A stretch of 64,000 nt of DNA from positions 4,056,001-4,120,000 of the forward strand of contig CP085710.1 in NCBI GenBank assembly GCA_023823795.1, in the 5' to 3' direction. The first letter of the stretch is position 1; every line of letters begins with the position of its first letter. The notes below the pieces were generated by a model. That model was not told the origin of the DNA and searched no databases. It saw only the letters and a list, made by a program, of their open reading frames with translations. Positions 8,793 to 16,064 of this stretch are shown here, piece after piece. The translations under genes and the position numbers were made by a program. Source of the stretch: Bacillus sp. F19. Lineage in GTDB: Bacteria > Bacillota > Bacilli > Bacillales > Bacillaceae.

Positions 8793-8977
8793 TTAAGTCT
8801 TTTTATCAATCTTGGTTCCAAGAGATGAATGATCTGGAAAGTCTGAACTTTTGTAAAATCCTCCATCTTGACTGTCACATTTGCTGCCTGCGTGGCCATT
8901 TGGCTTTGCAGCAAATTCATGCTTAATGTGTGCTGCAGCTGGCTGGCCTGACCAGCCATTATTGAACTTATCGTCAT
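8793..8977 (-). pseudogene. YjfB-like putative motility protein, frameshifted
   Basis: From the ATG at 8977 (aaggat site) the first about 42 residues look like the amphipathic N-terminus of small YjfB-family proteins (MTISSIMAGQASQLQH...). The expected C-terminal signature, DFPDHSSLGTKIDKKT and stop, is present but in another frame. Adding one base in the A run around 8849-8852 (on the minus strand) joins the two halves into a protein of about 61 residues. Without that base the frame runs through the terminator to 8696 and makes an unrelated tail. It is either a true frameshift or a sequence error. Confidence 0.65.
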
Positions 8978-9176
8978 TATTATCCTTCTCTCTATTTTAT
9001 CATTGGCAGACGTAACGGCAGGTTGAATTAAGTTGTCTTTGCTGATAAATAACTATATGGCGACTTTTTATTTATAGTGTCAATATGAAAAATACAAGAT
9101 CTATTCAAGTAATTATTAGTGAGGATTTTCTTAAAGCAGGGCGTGGAAAATCTACTAGTTATGCCGGTATTCTATG

Positions 9177-9560
9177 ACGCACTTTTTTCAGAGTGGAGGC
9201 GGTTTTTCTGCTTCATTCAACCGCTTTGATGCACTTTTTTCAAGGTGAAGACGATTTTTCTGTTTCATTCAACTGTTTTGAAGCACTTTTTTTCAGGATG
9301 AAGACGATTTTTCTGTTCCATTCAACCATTTTGATGCACTTTTTTCAAGGTGAAGACGATTTTTCTGTTTCATTCAACTGTTTTGAAGCACTTTTTTTCA
9401 GGGTGAAGACGATTTTTCTGTTCCATTCAACCACTTTGACGCACTTTTTTCAGGGTAAAGCGGTTTTTCTGTTCCATTCAAACGCTTTGACGCACTTTTT
9501 TTCAGGGTGAAGATGATTTTTTTGTTCCATTCAACCATTTTGATGCACTTTTTCCTGGGC
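9177..9560. repeat. Tandem array of 51-53-bp units
   Basis: Seven complete units and a partial eighth. GCACTTTTTT recurs at 9179, 9231, 9283, 9336, 9388, 9441, 9492 and 9545. Each unit has the T run, a cag/caaggtgaag segment, gatttttctgt and cattcaac. Unit length is not a multiple of three, so the open frame across it is not a protein. It fills the gene-free stretch between the YjfB-like gene and dps. Confidence 0.9.
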
Positions 9561-9627
9561 ATAGCGATTTGAATAAGGCTAACTTAAAGTATCCTCTAAG
9601 CGATTATTTTAAAATTTATTCAACAAT

Positions 9628-9653
9628 GAAAAAAAGACTGCCCTGCGGCAGCC
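9628..9653 (-). terminator. Terminator of dps
   Basis: On the minus strand, GGCTGCC-gca-GGGCAGTC is followed by seven T, immediately after the dps stop codon. Confidence 0.8.
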
Positions 9654-10094
9654 TCATTTTCCCAAGAATGATTTCAGCATCCAATTATGCTTTTCTAAAC
9701 TTTGATGAATAGCAAGGAGCATGTCTCCTGTTGTTTCATCGCCGACCTCATCTGCAAGGTCCATACCTTCTTTCAGTTCATCGGCAACTTTTGAAAAATC
9801 ATCATAGACCGTTTTCACCATTTGCTCTGCTGTCTCTTTGCCTTCTGCTTCGCTTACTGTGGAAAGCTCAAGACATTCCTTTAGAGTCGCTACAGGCGCT
9901 CCATCAAGTGCTAATAGCCGTTCTGCAAGTTCATCAATATGAACATGCGCTTCATTGTACAGCTCTTCGAATTTTTCATGCAGTGTAAAGAAGTTTTGAC
10001 CTTTTACAAACCAATGATAATTATGTAATTTCTCATATAAAACGGTCCAGTTAGCTACTTGTTTATTTACTGTTTGCACTAATTTTTCAGACAT
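9654..10094 (-). CDS. dps: Dps ferritin-like DNA-protection protein
   Basis: 146 residues forming a four-helix Dps subunit. The inter-subunit ferroxidase ligands are visible: the histidine in NYHWFVKG, the histidine in [12 protein letters not shown], and the aspartate/glutamate of [14 protein letters not shown]. Dps dodecamers oxidise and store iron and shield DNA under stress. The gene has a ggaggag site and is preceded by a SigB-type promoter at 10124-10149, as expected for B. subtilis dps (ytkB). Confidence 0.93.
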   Translation of the reverse strand: MSEKLVQTVNKQVANWTVLYEKLHNYHWFVKGQNFFTLHEKFEELYNEAHVHIDELAERLLALDGAPVATLKECLELSTVSEAEGKETAEQMVKTVYDDFSKVADELKEGMDLADEVGDETTGDMLLAIHQSLEKHNWMLKSFLGK

Positions 10095-10123
10095 TTTTTA
10101 TCTCCTCCTTATGTACTTTTAAA

Positions 10124-10149
10124 TTACCCCTTTTAAGATAAAATAAAAC
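10124..10149 (-). promoter_or_regulatory. Probable SigB promoter of dps
   Basis: GTTTTA - 14 bp - GGGTAA on the minus strand, close to the SigB consensus GTTTAA-N12-14-GGGTAT, about 30 bp upstream of the dps start. B. subtilis dps is SigB-controlled. Confidence 0.7.
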
Positions 10150-10202
10150 AGATTACTGCCTGATTTCTGATACAATTATGGTATACAGGGGGAGATTATC
10201 AC

Positions 10203-10370
10203 ATGTTTTATATTTTTGCGATCTGCATTATTATTATTATTATTGTGCTGCTGCTCAGTGTTCTGACTACGTCAAAAGCTTATAAATACGAGCATAAGAT
10301 TGATCCTCTTCATAAAGAAGAATACACACAGGAATCAGATTCTAAAAAACATAACAAGGAAAACGTCTGA
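10203..10370 (+). CDS. ytzI: YtzI-like small membrane protein
   Basis: 55 residues: one N-terminal membrane helix very rich in isoleucine (about 3-21) followed by a charged, lysine/glutamate-rich tail (KIDPLHKEEY). The ggggag site gives a well-placed ATG at 10203. It lies next to dps as ytzI does in B. subtilis. The function is unknown; the topology suggests a single-pass protein with a cytosolic tail. A terminator follows the stop codon at once, supporting a real transcription unit. Confidence 0.75.
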   Translation: MFYIFAICIIIIIIVLLLSVLTTSKAYKYEHKIDPLHKEEYTQESDSKKHNKENV

Positions 10371-10393
10371 CATGATCAGGCGTGTTTTTTTTT
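10363..10393 (+). terminator. Terminator of ytzI
   Basis: ACGTCTGA-catga-TCAGGCGT with a long T run; the stem overlaps the ytzI stop codon. Confidence 0.85.
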
Positions 10394-10646
10394 GGGGAAT
10401 TTAAAAAGAAATCATGATAAAAGGACGATCATTTCGACAAAATGATTGAACATGCGTAATATTAAACAGCATTCTTTCAGTCTAAAAGTCACTATATTTT
10501 TCCAGATCCTTCAAAACGGATAATAGTCTTATATCAATAGGTTTATTTAACCGCAACACTAGCAAGAAATATGACGAATAATATTCATTCCCTCCATATT
10601 ATTTATAATATAATGAAAATTAAGAAATCAAAGGGGGATATAAATA

Positions 10647-11993
10647 ATGACATTGAAGAAAGTTATTTTTGCAGGCATCATGACCACGGCACTTTGTGCT
10701 TCTGCCGTATTTGCAGGGGCTGCACAAACAGGACAAGCTCAGTCACTTGAGAAGAAATACATAGTTATGTTCAAAAACGAGACTAATTTACCGTCCGGGT
10801 ATAAAGACTTAGTAGAAGATGCTGGAGGAAAAATAAGCAGCACGCTTGAACATGTTGGTGCAGTAGAAGTTACTTCTTCAAATCCTGAATTCTTAAAAGA
10901 AGTTAAAAAATCCTCCCAGATCGCTGAAGCCGGCATTCAGAACAAGTTGTACCCTGAGACACCTGCAGTTGAAGCAGAATTAACGTTCCAGGAAGCTGAA
11001 AAAGCAGACCTGTATGAGACGCTTCAATGGGATATTAAGCAGGTTACAGACAACGGCGCCTCATGGAAACTTCCAGGCGGTACTGGAAAAGCAGCTTCCG
11101 GCGAAGATATTGTAGTAGGCATCATTGATACAGGGATTGATTACACTCACCCTGATTTAAAAGAAAACTACGCATACGGAAAATCTTTTGTTCCGGGTCT
11201 TACAGACCCTAAAGATGAAAACGGACATGGAACACACGTAGCCGGATCGATTGCAGCTAAAGGAAGAACAATGGGTGTCGGACCTGATTTAAAAGTAGCA
11301 GCATACCGTGTATTTGGACCAACAGGAGGAGCTGAAACGGCTCATATCGCTGAAGCCCTTATGGCGGCTGCCGATGATAATGTAGATGTAGTAAACATGT
11401 CCTTGGGCGGTTACGACTGGTACCAAAATCCTGAGTTCGCTACAAAAGATATCGTTGCTGATGTCCAGCTCTTTAATCGTGCAATTAAGTATGCCATTCA
11501 AAAAGGCGTAACAGTTGTAGGCTCTGCGGGCAACAACGCAGTAGATATCAGCAGTCCAGGCAAACTCTCTGGTGATGATAATGGAGCTACTCACAGAAGC
11601 CCGAGCAGCCAGAGCATGATTCGCGTTTCAGCTGCCGGAAAGCTTAAAAACTTGGCTTTCTACTCAAACTATGGCGTTGGGAAAATTGATGTGATTGCTC
11701 CAGGCGGCGATTTAGGGCCGAATTACAATCCAAGTACTGGGGCAGGCAGAGATAATACTTATCTATGTTTAGCCACTGTACCTGGAGGATACGGCTACAA
11801 AGCAGGTACATCAATGGCAGCTCCTAAAGCAGCTGCACTTGCAGGTGTTATCATCGCAAAGCATGGAAAAGATCAGCTCTCTCCGGCTCAAGTAAAGCAC
11901 ATTGTTCAATCTTCTTCTATCGATTTATTTAATAATGGATATGATGGCGAAGCAGGACATGGATTAATCAATGCTGTAAATGCTCTCAAATAA
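10647..11993 (+). CDS. Secreted subtilisin-like serine protease (S8) with I9 propeptide
   Basis: 448 residues. A Sec signal peptide (about 1-32, cleavage after AQA) is followed by an inhibitor I9-type propeptide (KYIVMFKN... about 37-105) and a subtilase domain with D161 (IIDTGID), H194 (NGHGTHVAG), N296 (AGNN) and S389 (GTSMAAPK). It resembles lantibiotic-leader-peptidase-like S8 enzymes in Bacillus. The usual His after GTSMAxP is Lys here. No bacteriocin genes are nearby, so it is more likely a general extracellular protease. A strong aaaggggga site and a terminator make it monocistronic. Confidence 0.88.
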   Translation: MTLKKVIFAGIMTTALCASAVFAGAAQTGQAQSLEKKYIVMFKNETNLPSGYKDLVEDAGGKISSTLEHVGAVEVTSSNPEFLKEVKKSSQIAEAGIQNKLYPETPAVEAELTFQEAEKADLYETLQWDIKQVTDNGASWKLPGGTGKAASGEDIVVGIIDTGIDYTHPDLKENYAYGKSFVPGLTDPKDENGHGTHVAGSIAAKGRTMGVGPDLKVAAYRVFGPTGGAETAHIAEALMAAADDNVDVVNMSLGGYDWYQNPEFATKDIVADVQLFNRAIKYAIQKGVTVVGSAGNNAVDISSPGKLSGDDNGATHRSPSSQSMIRVSAAGKLKNLAFYSNYGVGKIDVIAPGGDLGPNYNPSTGAGRDNTYLCLATVPGGYGYKAGTSMAAPKAAALAGVIIAKHGKDQLSPAQVKHIVQSSSIDLFNNGYDGEAGHGLINAVNALK

Positions 11994-11996
11994 GAT

Positions 11997-12035
11997 AAAA
12001 ACCAGCAGGGAAATGAAAATTCCGCTGGTTTTTTC
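11997..12035. terminator. Terminator between convergent protease and ycgQ
   Basis: AAAACCAGC...GCTGGTTTTTT with an inner ggaa/ttcc stem. It lies between stop codons of converging genes and has T runs on both strands. Confidence 0.85.
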
Positions 12036-12037
12036 TG

Positions 12038-13009
12038 TTAATATTCCTCATAAACATAAGGTTCTTTTGGCTGTTCAATTTTTTCAATAGATTGGATCTC
12101 TACATTAGGAAGAACCCAGTCCTGGTATTTCACACTTTTAATGACACCGGAGACTTTCACCCACTCATCCTGCTGATATTTCTCTCCATCAGCAATCGAA
12201 GCAAGCGTTCCATATACTGATGCATCCGCAACACAGCACGATAGTCCGAACCGTGCTACCACGAATTGATCTTCTTTGAAGTCATCTTCCCGATAAACAA
12301 ATCCGAGCATTTCTACTTCTTTACCGGAAAACTTTTCAGGGTTTTTATCCATAATGTTTGTCATGGCAATGTAATTCTCTTCCGTTAAAACAATTTTTTT
12401 CATCTTCAGCATTTTTGCTTCCAGCTCTTCATAGAATCCGTCTGGAGGAGCTTGGATTTGGAATCCGTCTGGATGTTCAAGAGGCACATCTGGACTGGAT
12501 TCCGGCGATTGAGATTTTTCCTGAACTCTCTCTTCAAGCTGCTTCATATATTCATCAGGATCCTGTAAATAAAGATCGGCTAAGTCCTCATCCATTGGAG
12601 GCTCTTCACTTTTTGCCGTTTCTTGAGACTGGCTTAAACCTGATTTAAAGCCGCGTTTTGCGGCAATCGAACTGTCTAAAACCACATCAGGGAAGACAAA
12701 ACCGGTCACAACCGGGAAGACAAACATGGAATAGATCATAATCGATTGAATCGGCGTGCTTTTCCCTGAATGATCAAAGCCGCAATTGCAGTATAATTCT
12801 TCTTCATTTTTACTGCCGCTTCTCCAAATCTGCACAACTCCCAAAAGCAAAAAGGTGATCACTGCAAAATAGATAAACGGCAGCATGCGGGGAGCAATAA
12901 AATTTTGAATATCTCCCGTTATGATCAGCTTAAAAAGGAGCATCGTAAACCCCATTAAGATAATTCCGCGCAGGTAGAGGTGAAAACGGTAATCTCTTTG
13001 TTTTTCCAT
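12038..13009 (-). CDS. ycgQ: YcgQ-like membrane protein, TIGR03943/DUF1980
   Basis: 323 residues. Two N-terminal membrane helices, a cysteine-containing loop (YCNCGFDHSGK, about 73-83) that could hold metal, a third helix, an acidic linker, and a C-terminal soluble domain with SCCVADASVYG. This is the TIGR03943 family, nearly always paired with a COG0701 permease as here (ycgR is 19 bp upstream). The pair is suspected to act in metal homeostasis, and the surrounding zinc genes fit that. The transported substrate has not been shown from sequence. Confidence 0.85.
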   Translation of the reverse strand: MEKQRDYRFHLYLRGIILMGFTMLLFKLIITGDIQNFIAPRMLPFIYFAVITFLLLGVVQIWRSGSKNEEELYCNCGFDHSGKSTPIQSIMIYSMFVFPVVTGFVFPDVVLDSSIAAKRGFKSGLSQSQETAKSEEPPMDEDLADLYLQDPDEYMKQLEERVQEKSQSPESSPDVPLEHPDGFQIQAPPDGFYEELEAKMLKMKKIVLTEENYIAMTNIMDKNPEKFSGKEVEMLGFVYREDDFKEDQFVVARFGLSCCVADASVYGTLASIADGEKYQQDEWVKVSGVIKSVKYQDWVLPNVEIQSIEKIEQPKEPYVYEEY

Positions 13010-13028
13010 TGCTTAAGGATTCCCTCCT

Positions 13029-14036
13029 TTATAAAATAAACTGCTGGTACACTAAGACGGACACATAAACGGCAGCCGTTACTATCCCAATAAAAGCTGC
13101 AACGAACTTCACTCTGAAAAAGGCAAACAGCATGATCGTATTCTTTAAATCGACCATTGGACCGTACACGAGAAAAGCAAGCAGCGAGCCTGCAGTGAAT
13201 GTTCCTCCGAATGAAGCGGCAACAAACGCATCAGCTTCTGAACAAAGTGAGAGAATATAGGCGAATGCCATCATAATTGCTGGTGATAAAAAGTCGCTCG
13301 AACCTAGTTCTGCAAGCATAGACCGATCCAAGAATGTCTGGAAAATACTCGCAATAAATGCTCCCAGAATCAGATATTTACCCATTTCGAAAAACTCATC
13401 ACTTGCATGGAAAAGCGTTTCCTTAAATTTGTTCACACCTTTAACAGGCTCTGCTCCCGCACCTCTTCCAACCAATTCTTCTCTTGTCCACTTCAGCTGA
13501 TCGCGGTTTTTGAATAGTAGATACACAACGAATCCAACCAAAATGGAAACGACAAATGCGAGTCCCATCCGGCCGTAAACAATTTCTTTTGAAGACTGGA
13601 AAGCATAATATGTAGATGCAAAGACGACCGGATTTAATATCGGAGCAGCAACTAAAAAGACAATTCCGACATGAAGCGGCATCCCCTTTTTAATTAAGCG
13701 TCTGACGATCGGGACAATCGCACACTCGCAAACAGGAAAAATAATGCCGAGCAGGGCCGCGGGAAAAAGAGCAATAATTGCGTTCTTCGGCAAAAACCGC
13801 TGAATCATTTCCTCTGAGACAAACGATTGAATAAGAGCCGATACAAAAACACCAAGTAAAATAAATGGGATGGCCTCAAGCACGATGCTTAAGAAAATGG
13901 TATTTAAATTCAGAAATGCTTTTGGTGCATCAATCTGAAAATTCCCGAAATCTATGAAAATAAAAAGATAAATAAACAATCCTATTAATGCAAGAGCAAA
14001 TGACTCTTTCACAATAGAAGAGGCTGGTTTTTTCAT
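13029..14036 (-). CDS. ycgR: YcgR-like permease, COG0701 (DUF318)
   Basis: 335 residues with about eight to ten membrane helices. The family hallmarks are the cysteine-containing segment FPVCECAIVPIVRRL and the repeated half around LSLCSEADAFVAASF. It partners YcgQ in one transcription unit and is divergent from folE2. COG0701 permeases are linked to export or handling of metals and metalloids. No recognisable Zur or ArsR box is visible in the 213-bp divergent region. Assignment to the family is secure; the substrate is not. Confidence 0.85.
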   Translation of the reverse strand: MKKPASSIVKESFALALIGLFIYLFIFIDFGNFQIDAPKAFLNLNTIFLSIVLEAIPFILLGVFVSALIQSFVSEEMIQRFLPKNAIIALFPAALLGIIFPVCECAIVPIVRRLIKKGMPLHVGIVFLVAAPILNPVVFASTYYAFQSSKEIVYGRMGLAFVVSILVGFVVYLLFKNRDQLKWTREELVGRGAGAEPVKGVNKFKETLFHASDEFFEMGKYLILGAFIASIFQTFLDRSMLAELGSSDFLSPAIMMAFAYILSLCSEADAFVAASFGGTFTAGSLLAFLVYGPMVDLKNTIMLFAFFRVKFVAAFIGIVTAAVYVSVLVYQQFIL

Positions 14037-14185
14037 TATAAAACTCCAATCCTATTCTTTTCTCCTAGCACTATATCATATGGGGCTTGTCCTTAGATTA
14101 TGCAAATTTAGTGAATTCATTTTTGTCGAATTGTGAAAATCATTCGTGATACCTGCCTCATCCCCTCTTTTTTAAGCATTTTTAA

Positions 14186-14215
14186 TTGCCGTTATCTATC
14201 TTTGTAAAGTATACT
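14186..14215 (+). promoter_or_regulatory. Probable vegetative promoter of folE2
   Basis: TTGCCG - 18 bp - TATACT, ending 34 bp before the folE2 ATG. No Zur-like inverted repeat overlaps it. Confidence 0.55.
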
Positions 14216-14249
14216 CACTATTATTGAGGCACTTGAGAGGAGATCATCC

Positions 14250-15152
14250 ATGATTAGAGAGATAACATTACCGCCGAAAAAAGAGAGACATAGACTCTTT
14301 GGCTCCGTTGAACCAGGTTTAAAAACGAAACCAACCGAAAAAGACAAAATGCCAGATCTGCAAAATTCAAAAAAAGACTTTCTTTTTCATATAAATGCAG
14401 TTGGAATCAGCAATGTGAAATATCCCGTTCAGATCATATCTGCATTAAGTCCAAAGGAACAAACAACCGTTGCTTCCTTTAAAATGACATCATCCATTTC
14501 TTATGAAGCGAAAGGCACAAACATGAGCCGATTTACAGAGCAGCTTGAGAAGTACCGTTTAAATGGAGGATTCACTCTTTCCCTAACAGAGCTTTTTGAT
14601 TTTACTAAAGAGCTTGCCGGACGCCTTAAACAAAAGGATGCCGAAATTGAAGTTACCTTTCCATGGTTTTTTGAGCGAAAGGGGCCAAGCTCTGAGCTTG
14701 CCGGCTTGAACCATGCAACTGCAGGCTTAAAGATTAAGTATGAAGAAGGAAAAGGGTTCACAGCAAGCGCAAAGCTTACTTGCGCAGTAACAACTCTTTG
14801 TCCATGCTCAAAAGAAATCAGTGAATACAGTGCCCATAATCAGCGCGGGTTTATCACGATGGATGTAGAATTCACGGAAGACTATCGCGAGGAGCAGGAC
14901 TGGAAAGAAGCACTGCTTGCAGCAGCAGAAACAAATGCAAGTGCCATGATCCATCCCGTCCTAAAGCGTCCTGATGAAAAAATGGTAACAGAAACAGCCT
15001 ATGAAAATCCGCGTTTCGTAGAAGATATGGTGCGATTAGTAGCAGCAGACCTTTATGAGCTTGATTTTGTGGCTGCTTTTCATGTCGAATGCAGAAATGA
15101 AGAATCCATTCATCTTCATGATGCGGTTGCTGAGCTTTCTTATCGAAAATAA
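14250..15152 (+). CDS. folE2: GTP cyclohydrolase I, FolE2 type
   Basis: 300 residues of the COG1469 family. Visible motifs are SVEPGLKTKPT near the N-terminus, the active-site cysteine in VTTLCPCSKEIS, and HNQRG. FolE2 makes dihydroneopterin triphosphate for folate and queuosine; unlike FolE it does not depend on zinc and is used under zinc limitation. The gaggag site fixes the start. The gene heads the zinc-sparing region that continues with the S14 paralogue and zagA. In B. subtilis the orthologue is Zur-controlled, but I see no Zur box here. Confidence 0.93.
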   Translation: MIREITLPPKKERHRLFGSVEPGLKTKPTEKDKMPDLQNSKKDFLFHINAVGISNVKYPVQIISALSPKEQTTVASFKMTSSISYEAKGTNMSRFTEQLEKYRLNGGFTLSLTELFDFTKELAGRLKQKDAEIEVTFPWFFERKGPSSELAGLNHATAGLKIKYEEGKGFTASAKLTCAVTTLCPCSKEISEYSAHNQRGFITMDVEFTEDYREEQDWKEALLAAAETNASAMIHPVLKRPDEKMVTETAYENPRFVEDMVRLVAADLYELDFVAAFHVECRNEESIHLHDAVAELSYRK

Positions 15153-15153
15153 T

Positions 15154-15186
15154 AAAAGGCGGGTGATCATGCATCACCCGCCTTTT
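15154..15186. terminator. Bidirectional terminator folE2/rpsN2
   Basis: A perfect 14-bp stem aaaaggcgggtgat / atcacccgcctttt between the converging genes, T-rich on both strands; its last base overlaps the rpsN2 stop. Confidence 0.92.
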
Positions 15187-15440
15187 CATTCCTGCCAGCT
15201 AGCTTTTTTCACTCCCGGGAGCTGTCCTTTGCGGGCATATTCTCTAAAAGCAATTCTTGAAAGCTTAAACTTGCGTATATATCCCCTCGGCCTTCCTGAG
15301 ATTTCACAGCGATTCTTCAAGCGTGTGGGAGAGGAATCACGCGGCAGCTTCCTTAAAGCCTCCAAATCCCCCTCCTTTTTCAGCTGCGTTCTTAGTTCTC
15401 TATATTTTCCAGCCATTTCCTGACGTTTCAGTTCTTTCAC
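15186..15440 (-). CDS. rpsN2: Zinc-free ribosomal protein S14 paralogue, 5' end frameshifted
   Basis: 84 residues from a GTG at 15440. The frame matches the alternative S14 of Bacillus (YhzA): [36 protein letters not shown] and LPGVKKASW. It lacks the CxxC...CxxC zinc site, so it can replace zinc-binding S14 in zinc-starved ribosomes. The usual N-terminus is found just upstream in another frame, starting at a TTG (15458-15460) that reads M-A-R-K; one extra base in the A run at 15449-15451 would join it to [11 protein letters not shown] Zur-like box lies upstream. Either a real frameshift with internal GTG start or a sequence error. Confidence 0.8.
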   Translation of the reverse strand: MKELKRQEMAGKYRELRTQLKKEGDLEALRKLPRDSSPTRLKNRCEISGRPRGYIRKFKLSRIAFREYARKGQLPGVKKASWQE

Positions 15441-15500
15441 TACATTGCTTTCCTGGCCAATCTTCTCTTCCTTTCATTTGCCAGGATGTTATGATAAGAT

Positions 15501-15521
15501 AAATCGTAATAGTTACTATTT
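15501..15521 (-). promoter_or_regulatory. Zur-like operator of rpsN2
   Basis: AAATCGTAAT-A-GTTACTATTT resembles the Bacillus Zur box (TCGTAATnATTACGA core), about 40 bp before the S14 start. Found again before zagA, znuA and rpmE2. Confidence 0.75.
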
Positions 15522-15630
15522 ATATTTTAAACCATCTTTTTTTAAAAAGCAAATTTTCTGGTTTTGTTTTTATCATTTGGTGATATATATAATTGGAACC
15601 ATTTTCGGCCTATAAGAATTCAGAAAATAC

Positions 15631-15659
15631 TTGCTTTGCATACTAAATGCAAGTATAAT
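15631..15659 (+). promoter_or_regulatory. Promoter of fbpA-fbpB
   Basis: TTGCTT - 17 bp - TATAAT. The spacer itself contains an inverted repeat TTGCATactaaATGCAA. Confidence 0.7.
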
Positions 15660-15664
15660 TTAGT

Positions 15665-15687
15665 TGAGAATGATTATCATAATCATT
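15665..15687 (+). promoter_or_regulatory. Fur box
   Basis: TGAGAATGATTATCATAATCATT contains overlapping 7-1-7 Fur motifs (TGATTATCATAATCA). It starts six bases after the -10 box, where bound Fur would block transcription of fbpAB. Confidence 0.85.
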
Positions 15688-15710
15688 TATATTGAGGTGA
15701 ACGTTTCTTT

Positions 15711-15881
15711 ATGAAAACAACGATTCATGGAGCTGCTGAATCAAGGAAAAATGAATTAATTGAACAGCTGCTTGATATGGGGATATATAGAACGGCAGAG
15801 GGCCAGCTTTATGAGCTCTGCGAAACTAAGCTTGAAAAGGAATTCAGCGACAGAATGCAGCGAAAGGGGAATAACGGATGA
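15711..15881 (+). CDS. fbpA: Fur-regulated basic protein A (FbpA)
   Basis: 56 residues. The core SRKNELIEQLLDMGIYRT...GQLYELCETKLEKEF matches the FbpA family of B. subtilis, a small helper of the iron-sparing response together with the FsrA RNA. A gaggtg site precedes the ATG and a Fur box sits in the promoter, as expected. The last four bases (ATGA) overlap fbpB, giving coupled translation. Its mechanism is not known in detail. Confidence 0.85.
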   Translation: MKTTIHGAAESRKNELIEQLLDMGIYRTAEGQLYELCETKLEKEFSDRMQRKGNNG

Positions 15882-16003
15882 GAATTTTTAAAAAATCATT
15901 TAAGGAACTGGTTGAAGAAAATAAACAAACCATTTTAAATGACAAAATCCTGCTCGATAAAGTATACGAAAAAATCGATTTAAAGCAGAGTGTAAAGAAA
16001 TAG
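15878..16003 (+). CDS. fbpB: Fur-regulated basic protein B (FbpB)
   Basis: 41 residues, basic, with the FbpB family core KKSFKELVEENKQTILND and DKVYEKIDLK. FbpB has been proposed to act as an RNA chaperone or mRNA-decay helper when iron is short, preventing synthesis of iron-rich proteins. Translationally coupled to fbpA by an ATGA overlap, with an aagggg site inside fbpA. A terminator follows 19 bp after the stop. Confidence 0.85.
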   Translation: MRIFKKSFKELVEENKQTILNDKILLDKVYEKIDLKQSVKK

Positions 16004-16022
16004 ACCCCTCTGCTTCACACGC

Positions 16023-16050
16023 AAAAAATCCGCTCAGAGCGGATTTTTTT
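16023..16050. terminator. Terminator shared by fbpAB and purU
   Basis: AAAAAATCCGCTC-aga-GCGGATTTTTTT between converging genes, with T runs on both strands. Confidence 0.9.
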
Positions 16051-16064
16051 GCATATTCATTATC

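Noticed and set aside
9086-9178. 30-codon frame MKNTRSIQVI... ahead of the array
   Set aside because: No Shine-Dalgarno sequence, no family resemblance and no terminator; too short to support.
9193-9510. Open frame of 105 codons through the 52-bp repeats
   Set aside because: The unit length is not a multiple of three, there is no ribosome site, and the product is a phase-changing Phe/His/Ser repeat. It is a by-product of the array.
9177-9560. Possible CRISPR array
   Set aside because: Units are near-identical over their whole length with no variable spacers, and no cas genes are in the window. The same holds for 61150-61345.
14110-14160. Zur-like box before ycgR/folE2 (region around gtgaaaatcattcgtg)
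   Set aside because: Only scattered matches to TCGTAATnATTACGA; far weaker than the four accepted boxes.
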